Below, one piece after another: positions 58,424 through 64,000 of a stretch of DNA of 64,000 nucleotides (position 1 is its first letter; each line of letters opens with the position of its first letter). The stretch comes from Hesseltinella vesiculosa (lineage: Eukaryota > Mucoromycota > Mucoromycetes > Mucorales > Cunninghamellaceae), in the NCBI GenBank assembly GCA_002104935.1, contig MCGT01000021.1:310001-374000 (forward strand). Reading direction: 5' to 3'. The notes below the pieces were generated by a model. The model was not told where the DNA came from and made no database searches. It saw only the letters and a list, made by a program, of their open reading frames with translations. The translations under genes were made by a program, and so were the position numbers.

Positions 58424-60726
58424 CTACACATCAATGCCCCAATCGCCAACGGTTGACATGGCCTTTTCATCTCCCAGAGCTATTAAATCACCATCCTTTC
58501 CGCCGAGAACATGAGCTACCGATTCCCAGGGGTCGCGGGATCCGCCCCATTGCAAGAGTCTATCGCGAAATGCTTGGCCATTTTCTCGATCCAGAGGTGA
58601 CTGAGCGAAGCAAGTATTCCAAATGCGGTTGGCCAGCGTCCGGTCAAACAAGTACGAATAATATCCAGCACCATAGCCGAAGAGATGTCCAAACTGCACA
58701 GGCCACATCGTACCAGGGACGCTGGCAAAGGAGCCATACTTGTCCTGCAGCTGATGCCATAGCTGGACGGAAGAGAACGAACCATGTACAAAGGCTGACG
58801 TGTGTGCAGCATGGTATTGTTGATCGATCATGGACATGAGAATCTGGTTGTTGATCTCGATCCCACTGAACCTTTGTCGTTGTTGTAGGTAGGACTGGAG
58901 CGAGCTTTTGATGTCCTGGCGATCGGTAAAGAGAGCCAACACATCTGGGTGCGATACAAAGCGTTCCATGAGGATCGAGGGCAGTTCGACAAAATCGGTA
59001 GCGCAGCGTGTGCCAGATACATTGTGGAAATCTGTACGACCGAGCATAGAGTGCATCGCATGGCCCATTTCGTGCGATAGCGTTTCTACTTCAAACATGG
59101 ACAGCACAGAGGAATGGTTGCCACCGGTGAAGTCACATGTAAGAACGATGGCAGGCAATTGATACTGTCCAGGACCAAGGCGCCGAGATGTTCGGATGGT
59201 ATAATGGGCTGCATGGGTCGTCTTGCTTTGGCGGCCATATAGATCGCAGTATATCGAGCCAATTTTGCCATCCCGTTCACATACAACGTCTAATTTCCGA
59301 ACATCTTCATGCCATGTCTCGCCAGGGCGCATATCGGCCGGTTCGAAATGCACGCCATAGAGATGATCAAACAGCCGAGACAAGCCTTGGATCACTGAGC
59401 CCACTGTAAAATACGGCATCGAGGTTGATTTAGGCTGCGTCAGAGTGTGTTTGTGCATGTAGTAGTCGCGGTCCCAAGCGTTCACTGTGGTTGTGTTTCC
59501 TGACTGTTGCAACAACCTCATATCATTTTCTGTGATCGGCAACTGGTGTTGTAGCAGGGTACGCAAAAAGATGCTGACGTTGTCTATTGAAAAAAAAAAA
59601 ATTGGAAAGCTGAGTGGTTCTTGTTCCAATACTCCCCTTTCCCCCTTACCCGGATTTTTGGCCATCTTGTCCTGCAATTGCAAATGCGCATAAGAGGGCT
59701 GGCCCACCAGATTGGCCAATTCGGCTCGCGTGCGCATCAGCCATTCCAAAAGCTCAATGCTATCGGGATTGGCAGAATTGATAGCCTCGTATACTTGTCG
59801 ACGAATGCCAGGCTGATCTGCATATTTCAGGATCCATTGGCAATCAATGGAGTCTGTTGCAAGGTCTACAACGTCGCCATTGGACACTTGCGCAAGGAAG
59901 GACGATGGCAGGCCTTGGAGCTGGCTCCGGGCAAGCTGAATGTGAGAAGCCGCACGTGGCTGACGTTGGATGAATTCTCGGCCAAGGAGGATGATGCGAT
60001 CGGAGAGCTCAACAAACTGCTGGCGCTGAGCATCAGGCAGGTGGATACCCGATTTTTCAAAGTCTCGTAGGAAAACAATGGCTGCTGCGTGTTCGTCAGG
60101 GGTGAACTGTGACACAATCGTGGAGTCGTCAAGCACTTTGGCCAGCACCTATTCATTTTTTTTAATCGTTTGTCCGATCTTTTCGCATATAACTTTAGAG
60201 AGCCTACCTTGTAGAGCCGAGTGTCAGTGTTCAAGGTGTTCATATACGTACAAAGATCAGTATAGGCCTTGTTGGCGGCATTCATGAGAGCAGGATCCGG
60301 GTGGGCATTGCGCAGGAACTCGGCCAGGTCAATGACAATGCACAGTGTGTCGGAGAGCTTGTCCAAATGCTGAATGACAAGCTTCATTTCTTGGCGACCA
60401 TGCTCTGGTGCCTGGCAAATGCGTTCGACTAGGATTTGTGCTTGATTAATGGCCTGTTGGGCAGCTTTATCAAATCCTGCGGCATTGTTGAAGAGCGGAT
60501 GTTCCAGCAGACCAGTGGGGCTGTCGTTTGATAAAACTGCTCGTTGCTGGTGTTGGCGCCAGAGAGCCGAATCGTCAAACAGGGCACGGAGGTACTGTGA
60601 ATCATCGGCGGTAGATGCTGCCTTGAAGGACGTGTGAAACAGGGCTCGCTGTGTCGGAGGCAGTGCAAGGGATCGGGTTGATCGAGTTACCCACCTTTTC
60701 ATGTGGCTGGATAAAGCTCGTCTCAT
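58424..60726 (-). CDS. OCT1: Mitochondrial intermediate peptidase (M3 metallopeptidase)
   Basis: Three exons, 60726-60208, 60148-59650 and 59583-58424, giving 725 aa (yeast Oct1 772). It removes an octapeptide from imported precursors in the mitochondrial matrix. The presequence MRRALSSHMKRWVTRSTRSL is basic. The zinc motif is ETLSHEMGHAMHSML (HExxH), with the third ligand in the following FVELPSILMERF segment. TDFHNVSGTRCATDFVELPS is diagnostic for MIP among M3 peptidases (thimet and saccharolysin types differ). C-terminal FGYGAGYYSYLFDRTLAN also fits. Divergent from the Pan1-like gene with 152 bp between starts. Confidence 0.95.
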
Positions 60727-60878
60727 TGTTTATAAAGAGGGCTTCAAGGGTAATAATGTCCAAAGGAAGAATGGAAAAAGGTGTCAGTTTTTAGGTTAGG
60801 TTAGACTTTTAAATATCCACTGCGACATTTTTTTTTTTTTTTCAGTCTTCATCTTGAGTTTTCCTTATCCAATTAAAC

Positions 60879-63186
60879 ATGGCTGGTAAACGAACACTCA
60901 ATTATTATGCTCTTGATTCCTTGCCATTGACATCTGTAATTGGATATATATATTGTAGGCTTACGGTTAAGCTTCCTGACCCCCGTGGACCAGTCTCGGT
61001 ATGAGACCCTGTTCGCTCAAAACAAGTCAGACCAACATTTCATTTCTGGTAAAACAGTCTATACATGGACATAGGTGAATTCTCAACAATTTATTTCGTA
61101 CCATAGCCGATGCAGCCAGGAATGTGCTTTCAAAATCTAATTTAGGGGACCAAGTGCTTGCTACGATTTGGTAACGTCAGTTTTCGACCATCCAACTCCA
61201 TTCACCAGCCTTTTATTTTTGCGGGTAGGGACTTGTCGAATGTGACCCAGCAGCCTCGTTTGACATTTCCTGAATTTGCTGTTGCCATGTATTTGACGTC
61301 CTTGAAGATGACGGGCCGGGACATTCCTGTGAGTCTTCCTGCCCATATCCAGCAAGAAATCACCCAAGCTATCCAGTCCTCGCAAGCGGTTCTTCCTCAG
61401 CCAACCGGCGCTTACCCTACACTATCCAACACATTGGTTATACCGCAACCTGCACTGTCGCTGTCCACACCCTCGGCCAATATGCAGCAGCCCATGGCAA
61501 CTGGGATGTATGCTACCGTCGCATTTGCCAACCAAATGATGCCTCACGCTGACTATTCGCAAAACCAGCAGCGCCATTTCGATCGTTTAAAAGGCAACCA
61601 AAAGGTCCCTTGGGCTGTCAGCCCCCAAGAAAAAAAACAATACAGCAAGATCTTCAAAGCCTGGGACAGCGAAAACAACGGCTATCTTACCGGTGAGAAG
61701 GCCAAGGAGATCTTTACGCAGTCCGGTCTTGCTCAAAACGTCTTGATGCAAATTTGGTACATTTTGCAAGAATGTCTCCGGCTCACCCACTCACTGCCTT
61801 GTTTTGAAAATTAGGAACCTGTCGGACCCAAACAACCAAGGGAAACTGAACATCGACGAGTTCTCGGTAGCAATGCATTTAATTTATCGCAAGTTGAATG
61901 GCTACGATGTTCCCACGACATTGCCAGCCGAATTAATCCCTCCTTCCACCCGTGAACTCAAGGATACCGTTGACAGCTTGAAACAGGATCTTATGAAAGG
62001 CATTGCTCAAAAGAAAAGCGTAACGAGCTTCAACGACACCATGGTCTCCGCCGCATCATTGTCTGTGCCAACGTCTCTTCGCTCTCGTTCTGTCAGCCCT
62101 GGCAAAACCGCGCACAAAACTACATCGAAATCCCGCCATGGTAGAGACCGGGGCAAGTATGGCAATGACGACGACGACGACGATACAGCCTATGTCTCGA
62201 GTGCACGACGAATGGGCCCTGATAGGTCAAGGCGAGACGACGCTTCAGCCAATGCTTCTCCGGTTTCTTCAGGCGCTTCCACACCCAAGACCAGCTATGG
62301 TTACCGCAGCAAGACCACCCGTATTGCTGAGTTGCGGCAAAACATCAAAGATCAACGCACCCGGCTTGCTCAAGTGGAAGAAGAGCGCAAAAACCAACTA
62401 CCCCCTTCACTAAAGGAACTCCCGCGCCTGCAGCAACAAGACATAGAGGACTTGCAGCAAAAAATCCGCGAATTGCAAGAAGAGATCTCCCGCTCAGGTA
62501 CGCGCGACAGCCATGCATCGCTCTGGCAGCAATACGTGGAACACACCAACGTCCTTGCCTCGCTGGCTGATGATGAAAAGACCGTCAAGGAAGAAATTCG
62601 GTTCATGTTGGATGACGTTGTACACAGCCTGATTAAACAAGTGGACGAAACCGAGGACGACTTGAAGCAAAAGAAGCTGCAACAGGTGCAAAAACGATCC
62701 GCTCTGGCCACTGGTCAGCCTGCCCCATTGGACGATTCTCATATTCAAGGCACCGGGCCCAATGGTCAGGTCACCGAGGCCGACCGTATCCGTGCTAAAG
62801 CCAAAGCCCTCATTGCTGCTAAGATGGGAAAGCTTCAACAAGGCAATGGCACCTCGTCGCCTGCTGTTGACGTCAAGAACGAAACACGCCTTATCGAAGA
62901 AGAGCGGGCTGAATTCAAGCTCTACCTGGACACTGTCCGCCAATCGATTTATCAATACGATGATGAGCTCAAGGAAATTGCCATGGAAACAAGTCTTATT
63001 GGTCTTGATATTCGCAAGCACCAGCAAGACCAGAAGCTCATTGACGAGCATAACCGCTTTGAAAATGGTCATAAAGTTGCCCCTGATCTCAAAGAATTCA
63101 TCGATCGCATTGCCTTTGAAACTGCTGTGGCCCGAGCCCCTGATGTCGACACCACCTTTGATTCTAGATTCCCTGAATTGCCATAA
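60879..63186 (+). CDS. EH-domain endocytic scaffold (Pan1/Eps15-like)
   Basis: Five exons, 60879-60885, 60959-61048, 61107-61170, 61229-61756 and 61815-63186, giving 686 aa. Two EH domains bind NPF-containing endocytic adaptors: EH1 (FLTPVDQSRYETLFAQ... IWDLSNVTQQPRLTFPEFAV) and EH2 (VSPQEKKQYSKIFKAWDSEN, IWNLSDPNNQGKLNIDEFSV, with a DxDxxG-like loop). A Ser/Arg linker follows, then a long coiled coil (IAELRQNIKDQRTRLAQVEE onwards) and a DRIRAKAKALIAAKM motif that resembles Pan1. The protein is shorter than yeast Pan1 (1480 aa) and lacks an obvious Pro-rich WH2 tail, so a plain Eps15/Ede1-type adaptor is the alternative. First exon encodes just 7 nt. Confidence 0.82.
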
Positions 63187-63419
63187 TTTATTTTTTACAC
63201 ATACCTAGCTTATAACGCTTCGATTTTCTGTACCAGCACCGTGTTACTATAAATTAAAAGCATGTTCTCTTGAACCACCATAAATGTAGTCAAGGATAAA
63301 TCAGTGGTTTGTCTCTGGACAAGGATAAGGGTGGCGAGATATGGTATGTCACACCATCCAACACAAGCCTGGAAGTCTGGCTTGGCAGGGTACGCGGTAG
63401 GCGATAAAGTAAAATCAAG

Positions 63420-63665
63420 TGCACGCAAGTCATTTTGCATGGGGGTCCTCTGGTGAAAATGGCCGATTTTTTCATTTTTTTTTAGCTGGGGGGTCTCAAC
63501 TATTAAAACGAGCCTGATCAAAAGTTGCCAGGGAGATCTTCACCAATCGGTCTGATTTATTCAGTAACATCATTATTTATGCATGTGCACACTTGAGAAA
63601 TATCTCACGTCGATTCCATCGCTCAAAAGTGTAGTAGAGCGTTTGCTTTTTTTTTTTTTTTTTTT
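63420..63665 (+). repeat. Interspersed repeat, copy D
   Basis: Same orientation as copy A: TGGTGAAAATGGCCGATTTT, TTTTTAGCTGG, AAAACGAGCCTGATCAAAAG, GGGAGATCTTCACCAATC, GATTTATTCAGTAAC and ATCGCTCAAAAGTG, ending in a long T-run. No ORF. Confidence 0.8.
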
Positions 63666-63679
63666 TTTTTGATTCCCAG

Positions 63680-63833
63680 CCCAAGTACCTTCTCCAAAGT
63701 CCTCACTTGAAACGTCAATGTCGTCAACACTTCCTCCATATTGTGCTTGACGAAATCGATTCGCTTGTCCAAAGTAACCCATACTTTTGCTGGTAAATGA
63801 ACCGCCTTGTGCACCGACCTTTGCTATTGAAAA
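63680..63833 (-). CDS. Possible exon of a gene cut by the window edge
   Basis: On the minus strand after the acceptor TCAATAG (63833) an open frame reads VGAQGGSFTSKSMGYFGQAN and continues with SVDDIDVSSEDFGEGTWAGN. A second, overlapping frame reads VWVTLDKRIDFVKHNMEEVL, which looks coiled-coil-like, so the true frame is undecided. A further minus-strand stretch at the edge (EVGDEAGTIAANATAGNEDI) may be the preceding exon. Family unknown. Confidence 0.3.
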
Positions 63834-64000
63834 GAGAATGTGTCTTGCTTGCTACAAGTAAGACCATGAGAAATTATTGATTAAATTGATATGGACGGCT
63901 TGCTATTGATGCTTTTTGGCAACATATATATCGATATCCTCATTGCCGGCTGTGGCGTTGGCGGCGATCGTCCCAGCTTCGTCCCCAACTTCAAGCAATG

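Overview
The window is nuclear DNA of a filamentous fungus, most likely an early-diverging one (Mucoromycota, probably Mucorales-like). The basis is gene content (metazoan-type MED23, dynactin p27, an Artemis-type nuclease, NKAP, NSRP1, a TPX2-like protein), many short GT-AG introns of about 50-90 nt, frequent poly-A/T runs, and two gene kinds I associate with Mucoromycota: a Fanzor/TnpB-like protein and a serine-recombinase-like protein. No species can be named from sequence alone.

Layout. 1-0.8 kb: 5' part of the pyruvate dehydrogenase E2 gene (minus). 0.8-2.5 kb: gene-poor, with one unresolved spliced fragment and a copy of an interspersed repeat. 2.6-3.9 kb: O-fucosyltransferase-like membrane enzyme. 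4.3-5.1 kb: decayed Tc1/mariner-type element with long terminal inverted repeats. 5.2-8.2 kb: serine-recombinase-like gene, then a ULP1 SUMO protease. 8.3-11.3 kb: aldehyde dehydrogenase and alpha/beta hydrolase. 11.8-13.7 kb: Artemis/SNM1-type nuclease. 13.7-15.2 kb: gene-poor, repeat-bearing. 15.2-18.5 kb: intact 7-exon Fanzor-like gene with an N-terminal zinc knuckle. 19.6-26.6 kb: dynactin p27, Prp22/DHX8 helicase and CDK5RAP1-like tRNA methylthiotransferase. 27.2-29.3 kb: DsbA/FrnE oxidoreductase and an AlkA/MAG-type DNA glycosylase, bracketed by two inverted copies of the repeat. 30.5-32.1 kb: a TCCGG/CACGTG-rich duplicated tract, tRNA-Ala(TGC), and a head-to-head pair of secreted cysteine-rich paralogues. 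32.3-32.9 kb: unknown gene. 33.3-39.7 kb: MED23. 40.7-63.2 kb: dense housekeeping block (NKAP, ALG7, ARP4, KDEL receptor, GCIP-like, NSRP1, phosphate symporter, TPX2-like, TBC1D5-like, RPL5, mitochondrial intermediate peptidase, Pan1/Eps15-like). 63.4-64 kb: another repeat copy and a possible 3' fragment at the edge.

Most genes are single-copy housekeeping functions with no operon logic. Several divergent pairs share promoters of only about 70-150 bp (ULP1/ALDH, DCTN6/PRP22, GCIP/NSRP1, MIP/PAN1), and convergent pairs have very short gaps (NKAP/ALG7, 40 bp between stops). The accessory parts are the Fanzor-like gene, the serine-recombinase-like gene, the Tc1-like relic, a roughly 300-450 bp repeat family with six recognisable copies, and the secreted cysteine-rich pair. 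Exon boundaries were derived by hand from splice signals, reading-frame phase and remembered family conservation; most full gene models close in frame. No database search was possible.
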